Part shown: piece by piece, positions 15,513 to 23,597 of the stretch
Position numbering within the stretch: position 1 is the first letter of the stretch
How the letters are laid out: the number at the start of each line of letters is the position of its first letter
Assembly (NCBI GenBank): GCA_015068305.1
Contig: SVKV01000018.1
Coordinates: 1-38,554, forward strand
DNA: 38,554 nt
Origin: Oscillospiraceae bacterium
GTDB taxonomy: Bacteria > Bacillota > Clostridia > Oscillospirales > Oscillospiraceae
Direction of reading: 5' to 3'
The notes under the pieces: generated by a model
The model's input: only the letters and a program-made list of their open reading frames with translations
Databases searched by the model: none
Told to the model about the DNA's origin: nothing
Position numbers and translations under genes: made by a program

Positions 15513-15541
15513 ATTGTACCAAAAGGAAGGCCATTATGCAA
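15513..15541 (-). promoter_or_regulatory. Promoter of the tdk-deo operon
   Basis: On the minus strand TTGCAT (15541-15536) and TACAAT (15518-15513) are 17 bases apart. It is the only good promoter upstream of the salvage genes. Confidence 0.72.
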
Positions 15542-15641
15542 GAGAATTTCAGTCACATTCACCAATCCCCGCCCCCCTGATTGACAAGCAGGGGATTTTA
15601 TGAGAAAATACCGGCACATTCCAAGAAAAGGAGCGACTCTT

Positions 15642-16136
15642 ATGTTCAAAAAGTTTGCAGCCATGCTGTGTGTGCTGGCGATGCTGCTGAGCTTTGCCAG
15701 CTGCGGTGAGGTCACCGGCGAAATCGTGGGCAATGTGGCGGAGGCCGCCAAGAAAGAACTGGAAAACCAGGTGAAAGCCACCTTCGAGAAATATAAAATG
15801 GAAATTCTGGATATGAAGACCGCCGTGGGTAAGCTGAGCGGCGAAAGCGGTGACGTGCAGTTCTTCTGCGCCGTGCTGGTTCAGTCCGATTCCGAGGCCA
15901 TCCCCCAGTCCGCCGCGGATACCTTAAGCAAGCTGTTCCACGATGCAGGCATTACCGTTCAAAATGGTTCCGAAGTGGAAAGCCCCTATCTGGAGCACAA
16001 GGAGCTGACCTACAAGTACAGCGCCTTTGACAGCAGCAAGACCTATTACACCGTCTGGTGCTACACCGACCGGCTTCCCAGCCTGGAGGATCTGAAGGAT
16101 CTGAAACCCACCGCCGCCCCCGAAGGTGTCGGCTAA
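15642..16136 (+). CDS. Small hypothetical lipoprotein
   Basis: The 164-residue precursor has a lipoprotein signal peptide: MFKKF, a hydrophobic stretch and a lipobox-like LSFASC at about residues 14-19. After it comes an Ala/Glu/Lys-rich amphipathic segment (about residues 24-50) and a compact domain with several aromatic residues in the last third (KTYYTVWCYTDRLP). I do not recognise the family. AAAGGAG eight bases before 15642 sets the start; the open frame begins 14 codons earlier without a binding site. A TTGACA at 15581-15586 followed after 17 bases by GAAAAT may be its promoter. It ends at a terminator shared with folT. Confidence 0.7.
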   Translation: MFKKFAAMLCVLAMLLSFASCGEVTGEIVGNVAEAAKKELENQVKATFEKYKMEILDMKTAVGKLSGESGDVQFFCAVLVQSDSEAIPQSAADTLSKLFHDAGITVQNGSEVESPYLEHKELTYKYSAFDSSKTYYTVWCYTDRLPSLEDLKDLKPTAAPEGVG

Positions 16137-16145
16137 AAACAGCAA

Positions 16146-16176
16146 AATCCCCGGTCATAAGACCGGGGATTCTTTT
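16146..16176. terminator. Terminator between the lipoprotein gene and folT
   Basis: AATCCCCGGTC pairs with GACCGGGGATT over ATAA. The T run is clear on the plus strand and weaker on the minus strand, where folT ends. Confidence 0.88.
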
Positions 16177-17266
16177 ATTCGGGTTTGCAGGAGAATTCCA
16201 GGATTTCTCCCGTTTTCTCGTTTTTGACCAGTTCGGCGGTGGCAACTTTGACCAGGGAGCCGTACTTATCCTTCTTGGGGCCGGACTTGGAATAGGACCA
16301 GAGGGTCTCCAGCGTATACTTTCCGTCGGCCTGCTGTCCTGCTGCGAAGGCTTCGCCGTCCAGGGTATAGACGGACACGGTGTAGTCCGTTTCCTGGCCG
16401 AAGAGGGGCCGGTAAGCGGAATCCACGATGCAGATGACCGTTTCCTCATCCCACTGGGCAGTATGGGTCAGCACCACGTCGGTCATGGCCATATTGGCCT
16501 CGATCCGCTGCTCCGTGGAGTAGTCGGCGGACCGGGAGGTGCCGTTGTAGCGGTAGGTCAGATATCCCACCGCGCTGCCGGCACCAATGACCACCAAGCA
16601 GATGAGGGCTGCAATCTGCTTTTTCGTAAAGCGCATATCCGCATCAGGGCAGTAGGTCAGCTTCATCCGGTTGGTTACCGGCAGCAGCACCTTCAGAAAC
16701 AGGGTCAGAATCACCGTCTCAATGGGGAAGAAAAACAGATTCTTGAAAATCCGGGAGACGGTCATGATGCCCATAATGGAGTCCACGGCGCTTTCCGGGT
16801 TGCCGATGAACAGATAATACCAGGCGTAGATCAGCTGCTGCAGCACCACATTGACCGCCGAGCAGATGAAAAACCGCGCCAGCATCACCCGGGTGGGGGT
16901 AGCCTTGGACCGGTAGAGGCACAGGGCGTAGATAACGGTGCTGGCAATTTCGGTGAGCACGAAGGGCAGGAAATACTCACCGGTGGGGTGGATGATGAAG
17001 CCGACGGTATCGGACACAATGGCCGCCGGAATGGCCATCACAGGGCCGAAGATCATGGCTCCCAGGGCGGTTGCCAGCATGGGGGTCTGGATGTACATCT
17101 GGGGGCCCACCGGAATGGCAAAGGGCTTCAGGGCGATCCGCAGGGCCACAAGCAGAGCGGTAATCACCAGCATCCGGGTGTCTTTCAGTTCCGCGGCGGC
17201 ATCCCGCCAGTAGGCACGGGAAAAGGGATGGTCATACAGGGCAGTGGATTTTTGAACTCTGGGCAT
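16175..17266 (-). CDS. folT: Folate ECF transporter S component (FolT) with a C-terminal extracytoplasmic extension
   Basis: The first 200 or so residues match the folate family of ECF S components: a short N-terminal cytoplasmic helix, LVITALLVALRIALKPFAIPVGP with the arginine conserved in FolT, AMIFGPVMAIPAAIVSDTVGF, and HPTGEYFLPFVLTEI. S components bind the vitamin and work with a shared EcfA/EcfA'/EcfT module, not encoded here. The protein is 363 residues, almost twice the normal size. After a basic linker there is one more membrane helix (about 217-237) and a soluble domain of about 125 residues that would lie outside the cell; I do not recognise it. The start follows AAGGAGG. The THF riboswitch upstream strongly supports folate as ligand. 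Confidence 0.88.
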   Translation of the reverse strand: MPRVQKSTALYDHPFSRAYWRDAAAELKDTRMLVITALLVALRIALKPFAIPVGPQMYIQTPMLATALGAMIFGPVMAIPAAIVSDTVGFIIHPTGEYFLPFVLTEIASTVIYALCLYRSKATPTRVMLARFFICSAVNVVLQQLIYAWYYLFIGNPESAVDSIMGIMTVSRIFKNLFFFPIETVILTLFLKVLLPVTNRMKLTYCPDADMRFTKKQIAALICLVVIGAGSAVGYLTYRYNGTSRSADYSTEQRIEANMAMTDVVLTHTAQWDEETVICIVDSAYRPLFGQETDYTVSVYTLDGEAFAAGQQADGKYTLETLWSYSKSGPKKDKYGSLVKVATAELVKNEKTGEILEFSCKPE

Positions 17267-17274
17267 AAAAATAT

Positions 17275-17350
17275 CCTCCTTTTTGTAGCGGGCAAGAATG
17301 CTACAGTCGAAGCACTTGCCCGACCGAGTATCGTTGCTACATAAAGGAGG
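17275..17350 (-). promoter_or_regulatory. Ribosome-binding-site sequestering stem of folT
   Basis: On the minus strand CCTCCTTT (17350-17343) is complementary to the folT ribosome binding site AAAGGAGG (17282-17275). Between them GTAG/CTAC (17340-17337 with 17288-17285) and CGGGCAAG/CTTGCCCG (17322-17315 with 17296-17289) extend the same stem. The fold would block translation start. Confidence 0.72.
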
Positions 17351-17360
17351 GTTCCCATAT

Positions 17361-17461
17361 GCAACAGCGGGTGCAGAAACTCCATCGTGGACCAAGCCTT
17401 CGTCCTCCGGGCAACTCCCCGTCCCGGTGGCACTTAACGCGGGGCTTCCTACTCTGTTGCC
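17361..17461 (-). promoter_or_regulatory. Tetrahydrofolate (THF-I) riboswitch aptamer
   Basis: Read on the minus strand, the closing stem is GCAACAG (17460-17454) with CTGTTGC (17367-17361). The conserved blocks of the THF riboswitch follow in order: AGAGTAG (17455-17449), GCGTTAAGTG (17440-17431), GGGACGG, ACGAAGG (17403-17397) and TGCACCCGCT before the closing strand. These agree with the published class by sequence and position. It lies directly before folT and starts at the predicted transcription start. Confidence 0.88.
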
Positions 17462-17465
17462 ATTT

Positions 17466-17494
17466 ATGATACACGAACATCCGGAAAAAGTAAA
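17466..17494 (-). promoter_or_regulatory. Promoter of folT
   Basis: On the minus strand TTTACT (17494-17489) and TATCAT (17471-17466) are 17 bases apart. Transcription would start at about 17459, at the 5' edge of the THF aptamer. Confidence 0.65.
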
Positions 17495-17560
17495 GCGAAA
17501 TTACCAGTTTCTGGAAATACCGTTCTTTGCCGACACTTTGTCGTATTTTTCAAACTTTTA

Positions 17561-17589
17561 TTGACTTCATTCCCCAAAACAGTTACCAT
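17561..17589 (+). promoter_or_regulatory. Promoter of the DegV gene
   Basis: TTGACT (17561-17566) and TACCAT (17584-17589) are 17 bases apart, 34 bases before the start codon. Confidence 0.55.
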
Positions 17590-17622
17590 GATAAGAAAGA
17601 AATAAACATAAAGGAGCTTCCT

Positions 17623-18459
17623 ATGGTTCGCATTGTTTCCGATACCTCCACCCTTTACTCCACCGCCCAGGCTAAGAATGCCGGTTTTCATGTTTCGCCC
17701 CTGTCCGTGACCATCGCCGGAAAGACCTATCGGGAGTTTGATGAAATCAGCTCCGAGGAGTTTGTGGAAATCATCCGCCAGGGCCACATGCCTACCTCCA
17801 GCCAGCCTGCCATCGGCGAGGTGGAGCAGCTGTACGCCAGCTTCCCGGAGGATGAAATCATCAATGTGGCCATGGCCCACGGCCTCTCCGGCACCTATAC
17901 CAGCGCCGTTGCCGCCGCACAGCTGTGCGAACACGCGGAAAACATCACCGTCATCAACACCCGGACTCTCTGCGGCCCCCACCGCTATATGGTGGAAAAG
18001 GCAGTGGAGTGGGCAAAAAGCGGCTGCAGCGTCGCCCGGATCACGGAAAAGCTGAACGACCTGATGGATTCTGCCAAAAGCTTCCTGGTTCCGGCTGATT
18101 TCGATTACCTCCGCCGGGGCGGTAGACTCTCCCCCCTGGTTTCCTATGTGGGCAAGGCCGCCAGCCTGACCCCCATCATGACCCAGACCGAGGGCGGCGA
18201 GCGGCTGACCATTGCCGGCATCCGCCGGGGCTATTCCCATGCCGTCAAGTTCATCACCCGGGAGCTGGAAAAGCGGGAGATCGGTGAGGGCTGGCGGGTT
18301 TACATCTCCCATGCCGGTGCTCTGGAAAAAGCAAAGCAGACCCTGGAGACTCTGAAAGAGGCCATGCCCGGGGCATACTATGAAATTCTTCCCCTGAGCC
18401 CTGCCTTTATCACCCAGGGTGGCCCCGGCTGTGTGGCCGTGCAGTATGTGAAGGAATAA
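17623..18459 (+). CDS. DegV family fatty-acid-binding protein
   Basis: The 278-residue protein has the two-domain DegV fold. Family features are the start VRIVSDTSTLY, the fatty-acid pocket motif MPTSSQPAIGE (about residues 56-66), AMAHGLSGTYTSA (84-95), and a C-terminal segment YEILPLSPAFITQGGPG. In FakB proteins of this family a bound fatty acid is presented to the kinase FakA; the kinase gene is not in this window. The start at 17623 follows AAAGGAG at 17610-17616; 32 codons of open frame upstream lie over the promoter. It is a single-gene unit ending at a strong terminator. Confidence 0.93.
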   Translation: MVRIVSDTSTLYSTAQAKNAGFHVSPLSVTIAGKTYREFDEISSEEFVEIIRQGHMPTSSQPAIGEVEQLYASFPEDEIINVAMAHGLSGTYTSAVAAAQLCEHAENITVINTRTLCGPHRYMVEKAVEWAKSGCSVARITEKLNDLMDSAKSFLVPADFDYLRRGGRLSPLVSYVGKAASLTPIMTQTEGGERLTIAGIRRGYSHAVKFITRELEKREIGEGWRVYISHAGALEKAKQTLETLKEAMPGAYYEILPLSPAFITQGGPGCVAVQYVKE

Positions 18460-18472
18460 AACGAATCAACCC

Positions 18473-18506
18473 AAGCCTGCGGACCGGACCGGTCCGCAGG
18501 CTTTTT
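18473..18506 (+). terminator. Terminator after the DegV gene
   Basis: AAGCCTGCGGACC pairs with GGTCCGCAGGCTT over a short loop and is followed by six T residues. Confidence 0.93.
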
Positions 18507-18519
18507 TGCAGGGAAGGAT

Positions 18520-18711
18520 TCAAATTACAGTTTGGCATTTTGTTTGAGTAACGGATTGCCACGTCGGCATTTCATGCCTCCTCGCAATGACATGGAAACT
18601 GAGTGGTTGGCTGCGCTAAAAATGGTGCGGAATGTGTCGAAAATCACTGTCATTGCGAACCAGTGCGCACACTGGTGTGGCAATCCGTTCTCCTCGATAA
18701 ATTCCAATTTG
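18520..18711. repeat. Family B palindromic element, copy B1
   Basis: The element begins CAAATTACAGTTTG and ends CTCGATAAATTCCAATTTG. Inside, CGGATTGCCACG and CGCAATGACA near the left are mirrored by TGTCATTGCG and GTGGCAATCCG at the right. A core with GGCTGCGCTAAAAATGG and GCGGAATGTGTCG lies between. A second copy, with the core reversed, is at 33464-33647. Confidence 0.85.
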
Positions 18712-18745
18712 ACTATGGCAGTATCGAACCGGGAGGGCCCAATGG

Positions 18746-18840
18746 CGTACCGACAACTACCGGCCCGGCAGGCTCGTATTGCCCGTCGGGGCATCCCGAC
18801 TGCCGGGATATTTTGTTGCTCCCGCAACTTTTTTGTTCCC
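18746..18840. repeat. Family C short GC-rich repeat, copy C1
   Basis: ATTGCCCGTCGGGGCATCCC followed by GACTGCCGGG recurs, reversed, at 28965-29022. It forms GC-rich hairpins. Together with B1 and the promoter it fills the gene-free 455 bases between the DegV gene and the ABC exporter genes; no ORF there looks real. Confidence 0.55.
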
Positions 18841-18845
18841 AGCCA

Positions 18846-18874
18846 TTGCCAACGACAATCAAACGTGCTATAAT
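18846..18874 (+). promoter_or_regulatory. Promoter of the ABC exporter genes
   Basis: TTGCCA (18846-18851) and TATAAT (18869-18874) are 17 bases apart, 40 bases before the first start codon. Confidence 0.72.
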
Positions 18875-18914
18875 GCGCTGGAATATACTATAAGTAATAA
18901 GAGAGGAACAGGAT

Positions 18915-20696
18915 ATGATATTCGGAAAGCATATCAACCGATACTATCTCAAGTATGCCGGTTGGCTGATTCTGGGTCTGGCCTCCCTGGTGATGGTGGA
19001 CTATCTCCAGCTGGAGATCCCGAAGCTGTACCGGATGCTGATCAACGGCATGAACGGCGGCATGGTGGAGCTGAACGGTCAGATGCTCCCCTTCGACATG
19101 AATTTTGTACTGGACCACATCTGTATGCCCATGGTCAAGATCATTCTGGCCATGGTCTGCGGCCGTTTTCTGTGGCGCATCTGCTTCTTCGGCAGTGCTA
19201 TGCGTCTGGAAGAGGACCTGCGCAACGAGATGTTCTGCCACGCCAAGGACCTGAGCCGGGAATACTACCAGGTCAACAAGGTGGGCAATCTGATGAGCCT
19301 GTTTACCAACGATCTGGATACGGTGCAGGAATGCTTCGGCTGGGGCGTCATGATGTTCTTTGACGCGGTGCTGATGGGCATCCTGGCTGTCCGGAATATG
19401 CTCCGGATGGACCTGGTTCTGACGGTGCTGTCTCTGATCCCCATGGCATTCCTGCTGGTGTCCGCCACCATCGTGGGCAAGCATCTGATGAAAAAGTGGG
19501 ACATCCGCCAGGAGGCCTTCTCCCGGCTGTCCGACTTCTCCCAGGAAAGCTTCTCCGGCATTGCCGTGATCAAGGCCTTCGTCAAGGAAGGCAAGGAGCT
19601 GTGGGCCTTCAAAAAACTGAACGTTGAAAACGAGGATGCCAACATCGACCACACCAAGTCCTCGGTGCTGTTCCGGGTCATGGTCATGATGTTCGTTGAG
19701 AGCGTCATCTGCGTGATTCTGGGCTATGGCGGCTACCTGGTCTACAAGGGTCAGTTCAACGCCGGCCAGCTGGTGGAATTCATTGCCTATTTCAACGCAG
19801 TGGTCTGGCCCATTATGGCGGTTTCCGAGCTGATCGACATGACTTCCCGGGGTAAGGCCTCTCTGGACCGGCTGGGTGAACTGCTGGATGCGGAAGTCAC
19901 GGTCAAGGACCGGGAGGGTGTTTCCGATCTGGAGAACGTCCGGGGCGACATCGAGTTCCGGAATCTGACCTTCCGGTATCCCGACGGAGAATACGATGCG
20001 CTGAAGAATGTCAGCTTCACCATCGCCGCCGGTGAAAACGTGGGCCTGGTGGGCAAGACCGGCTCCGGCAAGACCACATTGGTCGATTTGATCCTGCGGA
20101 CCTACAACGTGCCCGACGGCACTGTTTTTGTGGACGGTCACGATGTCAACCATGTATCCATCCGCTCCGTCCGGGGTGCCTGCGCCTATGTGCCTCAGGA
20201 TAATTTCCTGTTCTCCGATACCATTGAGAACAACATCGCCTTCGGCGTCACCGATAAGAACCAGAAGGCCATCGTCAACGCCGCCCGCCTGGCCGATGTG
20301 GACAGCAACATCAAGGAATTCCAGCTGGGCTACGGCACCGTGCTGGGTGAACGGGGCGTTACCGTTTCCGGCGGTCAGAAGCAGCGTATTTCCATCGCCC
20401 GGGCGCTGATGAAGGATGCTCCCATTCTGATCCTGGATGACTCCGTTTCCGCGGTGGATACCAAGACTGAGACTACCATTCTGAGTAACCTCCGGGAAAC
20501 CCGCGCCGGCAAGACCACCATTCTCATCGCCCACCGGATCTCCACCATCGAAAAGATGGACAAGATCCTCTTCATCGAAGAGGGCGAGCTGGTTGCCGTG
20601 GGTACCCATGCCGAGCTTTACGAATCCTGCCCCGACTATCAGAAGATGGTCGATCTCCAGAAACTGGAAGAAGAAGGAGGTGCCGACCATGCGTGA
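18915..20696 (+). CDS. ABC exporter half-transporter, subunit with the degenerate ATP site (BmrC/YheI-like)
   Basis: The 593-residue protein joins a six-helix type I exporter membrane domain (about residues 15-310) with a nucleotide-binding domain. Walker A GKTGSGKTT is near residue 380, the signature VSGGQKQR near 485, Walker B ILILDDSVSAVD near 505 and the H-loop IAHR near 537. The residue after the Walker B Asp is Asp instead of the catalytic Glu, as in BmrC, LmrC and TM287 of asymmetric heterodimeric exporters. The start follows AGAGGAA. It overlaps the next gene by eight bases and is its obvious partner. Such pairs export drugs, lipids or peptides; the substrate here is not predictable. 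Confidence 0.93.
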   Translation: MIFGKHINRYYLKYAGWLILGLASLVMVDYLQLEIPKLYRMLINGMNGGMVELNGQMLPFDMNFVLDHICMPMVKIILAMVCGRFLWRICFFGSAMRLEEDLRNEMFCHAKDLSREYYQVNKVGNLMSLFTNDLDTVQECFGWGVMMFFDAVLMGILAVRNMLRMDLVLTVLSLIPMAFLLVSATIVGKHLMKKWDIRQEAFSRLSDFSQESFSGIAVIKAFVKEGKELWAFKKLNVENEDANIDHTKSSVLFRVMVMMFVESVICVILGYGGYLVYKGQFNAGQLVEFIAYFNAVVWPIMAVSELIDMTSRGKASLDRLGELLDAEVTVKDREGVSDLENVRGDIEFRNLTFRYPDGEYDALKNVSFTIAAGENVGLVGKTGSGKTTLVDLILRTYNVPDGTVFVDGHDVNHVSIRSVRGACAYVPQDNFLFSDTIENNIAFGVTDKNQKAIVNAARLADVDSNIKEFQLGYGTVLGERGVTVSGGQKQRISIARALMKDAPILILDDSVSAVDTKTETTILSNLRETRAGKTTILIAHRISTIEKMDKILFIEEGELVAVGTHAELYESCPDYQKMVDLQKLEEEGGADHA

Positions 20697-22578
20697 GTAT
20701 TTGCCCGTTCTGATCGTGGGTGCCATCATCGGCACCTTCGCCCTGGTATTCATCCTGGCCTACATCGCCCTGCAGAAGCATAAGGAGAAGGAAGACGACA
20801 ACGAGCGGCATATGTCCGACGGCGAGATCATCAAGCGGCTCCTCAGCTACGCCAAGCCCTACTGGAAAAGCTTCGTTGGTGTGTTCTTCATCATGATCTT
20901 CTCCATCATCTATGATCTGGTTTCCCCGCTGATCGTCGGCGACATCCAGGGCCTCATCAAGGAAGAATTCCAGCTGCGGGATCTTTATATCCGGGTGGCT
21001 GTCTATGCAGGCATCCTGGTGGTTTCTCTGATCTGCACCTATCTGCAGGCCATGATCCTCCAGAAGACCGGCCAGAAGATCCTGTCCCAGATCCGCCTGG
21101 ATGTGTTCACCCACATCGAAAAGCTCTCCCATGAGCAGCTGAACAACATCCCCGTGGGCAAGCTGGTGACCCGCGTTACCAATGACCCCAACGCAATTTC
21201 CTATATGTTCACCAACATCATCGTGACCCTGGCCAAGAACTCCATGGTCATCGTGGGTGTGCTGGGCGCTATGCTGATGCTGAACTACGCTCTGACGCTG
21301 ATGGTGCTGTGCTTCGTGCCCTTTGTGGTGCTCTTTACCGTGATTTTCCGGAAATTCTCCCGGAGAGTCCACCGGCAGGTGACCAACGCCACCACCGACA
21401 TCAACACCTATCTGTCCGAGAATCTCTCCGGCATCAAGATCACCCAGATCTTCAACCGGGAAGAGCAGAAAATGAACGACTTCCTGGACCGCAGCCGCAA
21501 GCTCCGGAAGGCCAAGTTCAACCGGATGTATGTCTTCGGCATTTTCCGGCCCATGGTCTATATGCTCTTCGTCTCCAGCCAGATGTGCCTGTTCTACTTC
21601 GGCGCCAAGGGCTATATCAATCAGACTGAGTTCATGGGCCAGATCATCGATTCCAGCGTGCTGGTGTCTTTCTACATGTACATCTCCCGGTTCTTTAACC
21701 CCATCCAGACGCTGGCCGAGCAGTTTGACATGCTCCAGCGCAGCTTTGCTTCCTCTGAAAAGATTTTCGCCATTCTGGACATGGTGCCGGAGGTTGTGGA
21801 CGAAGAAGATGCCATCGACCTGCCGGAAATCAAGGGTGAGATCGAATTTAAGGATGTCTGGTTTGCCTACAAGCCCGGCGAGTGGGTTCTGAAGGGTGTT
21901 TCCTTCCACGTTGAGCCCAAGCAGACCGTGGCCTTCGTGGGCTCCACCGGCTCCGGCAAGACCACCATTCTGTCCCTGATTTGCCGCAACTACGACATCC
22001 AGAAGGGCCAGATCCTCATCGACGGCATCGACATCAAAAAGATCAAGATTTCTTCCCTGCGGAAGCACTTCGGTCAGATGCTCCAGGATGTGTTCCTGTT
22101 CTCCGGCGATATCCGCAGCAACATCCTCCTGCGGGAGGAGGGCATCTCCGATGAGGAAGTGATGGAAGCCTGCCGGTACGTCAACGCCGACAAGTTCATC
22201 AACAAGCTGGAAGGTGGCCTGAACGAAGTGGTCCGGGAGCGGGGCAACAATTTCTCCGCCGGTCAGCGGCAGCTCCTTTCCTTCGCCCGTACCATCATCC
22301 ACAAGCCCGCGGTGATGATCCTGGACGAAGCCACCGCCAACATCGACACGGAAACCGAAATTCTGATCCAGGATTCCCTGGAAAAGATGAAGAACATCGG
22401 CACCATGCTGATCGTGGCCCACCGGCTCAGTACCATCCAGCATTCCGACAACATCATCCTGCTGAGCCACGGTGAAATCATAGAGCAGGGCAATCACCAG
22501 CAGCTGCTCTCCCTCCACGGCAAATACTATGACCTGTACACCCTGCAGTACAGCAAGCAGCAGATCCAGAACCGATAA
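20689..22578 (+). CDS. ABC exporter half-transporter, subunit with the consensus ATP site (BmrD/YheH-like)
   Basis: The 629-residue protein has an extra N-terminal hydrophobic helix (about residues 4-24) with a charged stretch, then the six-helix membrane domain and an ATPase domain. Walker A GSTGSGKTT is near residue 418, Walker B VMILDEATANID near 542 keeps the catalytic Glu, and the H-loop VAHR is near 577. Its signature is FSAGQRQ, diverged from LSGGQ, which complements the intact signature of the partner and creates one active and one degenerate ATP site in the dimer. The start at 20689 follows AAGGAGG inside the end of the first gene. The pair ends at a terminator. Confidence 0.93.
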   Translation: MREYLPVLIVGAIIGTFALVFILAYIALQKHKEKEDDNERHMSDGEIIKRLLSYAKPYWKSFVGVFFIMIFSIIYDLVSPLIVGDIQGLIKEEFQLRDLYIRVAVYAGILVVSLICTYLQAMILQKTGQKILSQIRLDVFTHIEKLSHEQLNNIPVGKLVTRVTNDPNAISYMFTNIIVTLAKNSMVIVGVLGAMLMLNYALTLMVLCFVPFVVLFTVIFRKFSRRVHRQVTNATTDINTYLSENLSGIKITQIFNREEQKMNDFLDRSRKLRKAKFNRMYVFGIFRPMVYMLFVSSQMCLFYFGAKGYINQTEFMGQIIDSSVLVSFYMYISRFFNPIQTLAEQFDMLQRSFASSEKIFAILDMVPEVVDEEDAIDLPEIKGEIEFKDVWFAYKPGEWVLKGVSFHVEPKQTVAFVGSTGSGKTTILSLICRNYDIQKGQILIDGIDIKKIKISSLRKHFGQMLQDVFLFSGDIRSNILLREEGISDEEVMEACRYVNADKFINKLEGGLNEVVRERGNNFSAGQRQLLSFARTIIHKPAVMILDEATANIDTETEILIQDSLEKMKNIGTMLIVAHRLSTIQHSDNIILLSHGEIIEQGNHQQLLSLHGKYYDLYTLQYSKQQIQNR

Positions 22579-22584
22579 TTTCCC

Positions 22585-22615
22585 ATCCCGGCCTCTTCGG
22601 AAGCCGGGATTTTTC
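22585..22615 (+). terminator. Terminator after the ABC exporter genes
   Basis: ATCCCGGC pairs with GCCGGGAT over a 10-base loop and is followed by TTTTT. Confidence 0.87.
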
Positions 22616-22627
22616 TGCACAAAATCT

Positions 22628-22656
22628 TTGACTATGGACGCGCTTTCTGGTAGAAT
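22628..22656 (+). promoter_or_regulatory. Promoter of trmB
   Basis: TTGACT (22628-22633) and TAGAAT (22651-22656) are 17 bases apart. Transcription would begin at about 22663, which supports the later start codon at 22705. Confidence 0.78.
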
Positions 22657-22704
22657 GCTATTATGAAAATTATGCGGTTTTTCCGCTTTTGGAGGAAAAT
22701 TACC

Positions 22705-23388
22705 ATGAGAATGAGAAGAATGAAGAACCTGGAATCCCGGATGGAAAAATGCGCCGCACTGCGCATCACAAATCCTGCGGATTTCAAGGGCAAGTGGAGA
22801 AGTCTGAAGGAAGACTGCACCGCCCTGTGGGTGGAGGTCGGCTGCGGCAAGGGCAAGTTCACCGCCGAAACCGCTGAAGCAAATCCCGATGTGCTGCTGA
22901 TTGCCGTGGAGCGCTGCCGGGAGGCTATGGTGGTGGCCATGGAGAAAGCCCAGGCCATGGGCCTTCAGAATGTCTATTACATCGATATGGACGTTGCGGC
23001 CATTGAAGAGATTTTTGCCGGTTTCGAGATCGACCGGCTGTTCATCAATTTCCCGGATCCCTGGCCCCGGAAGAAAAATGCCAAGCGCCGCTTAACCCAC
23101 AGAGGCTTCCTGGACAAGTACTGCCGGGTTATCAAGGAAGGCGGCGAGATCCACTACAAGACCGATAACGCACCCCTCTTCGAGTTCTCCGTGGAGGAGT
23201 TTGCCGCCTGCGGTCTGGAAGTGAAGAATCTCACCCGGAATCTCCACGAAAACGGCATTGTGGGCATCATGACCGGCTATGAAGAGAAGTTCCATGGTCT
23301 GGGCACCCCCATCAACCGCTGCGAGATCGTCTGCAAACCCTTCATTCTGCCCCCGGAAGAGAAAAAGGCAGAAATCAGCGAAGAATAA
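22705..23388 (+). CDS. trmB: tRNA (guanine-N7-)-methyltransferase
   Basis: The 227-residue enzyme methylates guanosine 46 in the variable loop of tRNA with S-adenosylmethionine. Motif I is VEVGCGKGKF (about residues 43-52). The family-specific FPDPWPRKKNAKRR is at about 116-129. The region YKTDNAPLFEFS and the C-terminal GYEEKFHGLGTPI are also typical of TrmB. The start at 22705 is preceded by GGAGGA nine bases upstream; an ATG at 22663 in the same frame coincides with the predicted transcription start. After the stop comes a palindromic repeat and then mnmG, another tRNA modification gene in the same direction. Confidence 0.95.
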   Translation: MRMRRMKNLESRMEKCAALRITNPADFKGKWRSLKEDCTALWVEVGCGKGKFTAETAEANPDVLLIAVERCREAMVVAMEKAQAMGLQNVYYIDMDVAAIEEIFAGFEIDRLFINFPDPWPRKKNAKRRLTHRGFLDKYCRVIKEGGEIHYKTDNAPLFEFSVEEFAACGLEVKNLTRNLHENGIVGIMTGYEEKFHGLGTPINRCEIVCKPFILPPEEKKAEISEE

Positions 23389-23396
23389 TCTACCGC

Positions 23397-23579
23397 TTCA
23401 AATTGGAATTTGTCGGGCAGTTTACACTGCCCAATGCAAAATGTAAAATGCAAAATGCAGAATTATGGTGTCGGCTTCGCCGACTATTATAATCATTTCC
23501 GCAGGAAATACATTTATTTTGCATTCTGCATTCTGAATTCTGCATTTCGCGCACCAGCGCGACAAACTCCAATTTGAAA
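23397..23579. repeat. Family A palindromic heptad repeat, full copy (A3)
   Basis: Terminal inverted ends CAAATTGGAATTTGTC and GACAAACTCCAATTTG enclose a hairpin GGGCAG/CTGCCC, an arm AATGCAA-AATGTAA-AATGCAA-AATGCAG, two small hairpins (TCGGC/GCCGA and TTTCC/GGAAA), the opposite arm ATTTTGC-ATTCTGC-ATTCTGA-ATTCTGC, and a hairpin TCGCGC/GCGCGA. It lies between trmB and mnmG. Confidence 0.9.
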
Positions 23580-23597
23580 CTCTAAGGAGCAATAACT

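Noticed and set aside
18520..18914. A gene in the 455-base gap before the ABC exporter genes
   Set aside because: The frames there overlap repeats B1 and C1, lack ribosome binding sites and carry no recognisable protein features.
20572..22620. A 682-codon open frame on the minus strand opposite the second ABC exporter gene, and similar long frames at 18888-20753 and 8399-9940
   Set aside because: They lie antisense to clearly conserved genes, have no family motifs, and show the His/Gly/Gln-rich composition typical of antisense frames in GC-rich coding DNA.
23430..23560. Short regularly spaced repeats that could be taken for a CRISPR array
   Set aside because: Units are 7 bases, directly adjacent and arranged as two complementary arms; there are no spacers and no cas genes.
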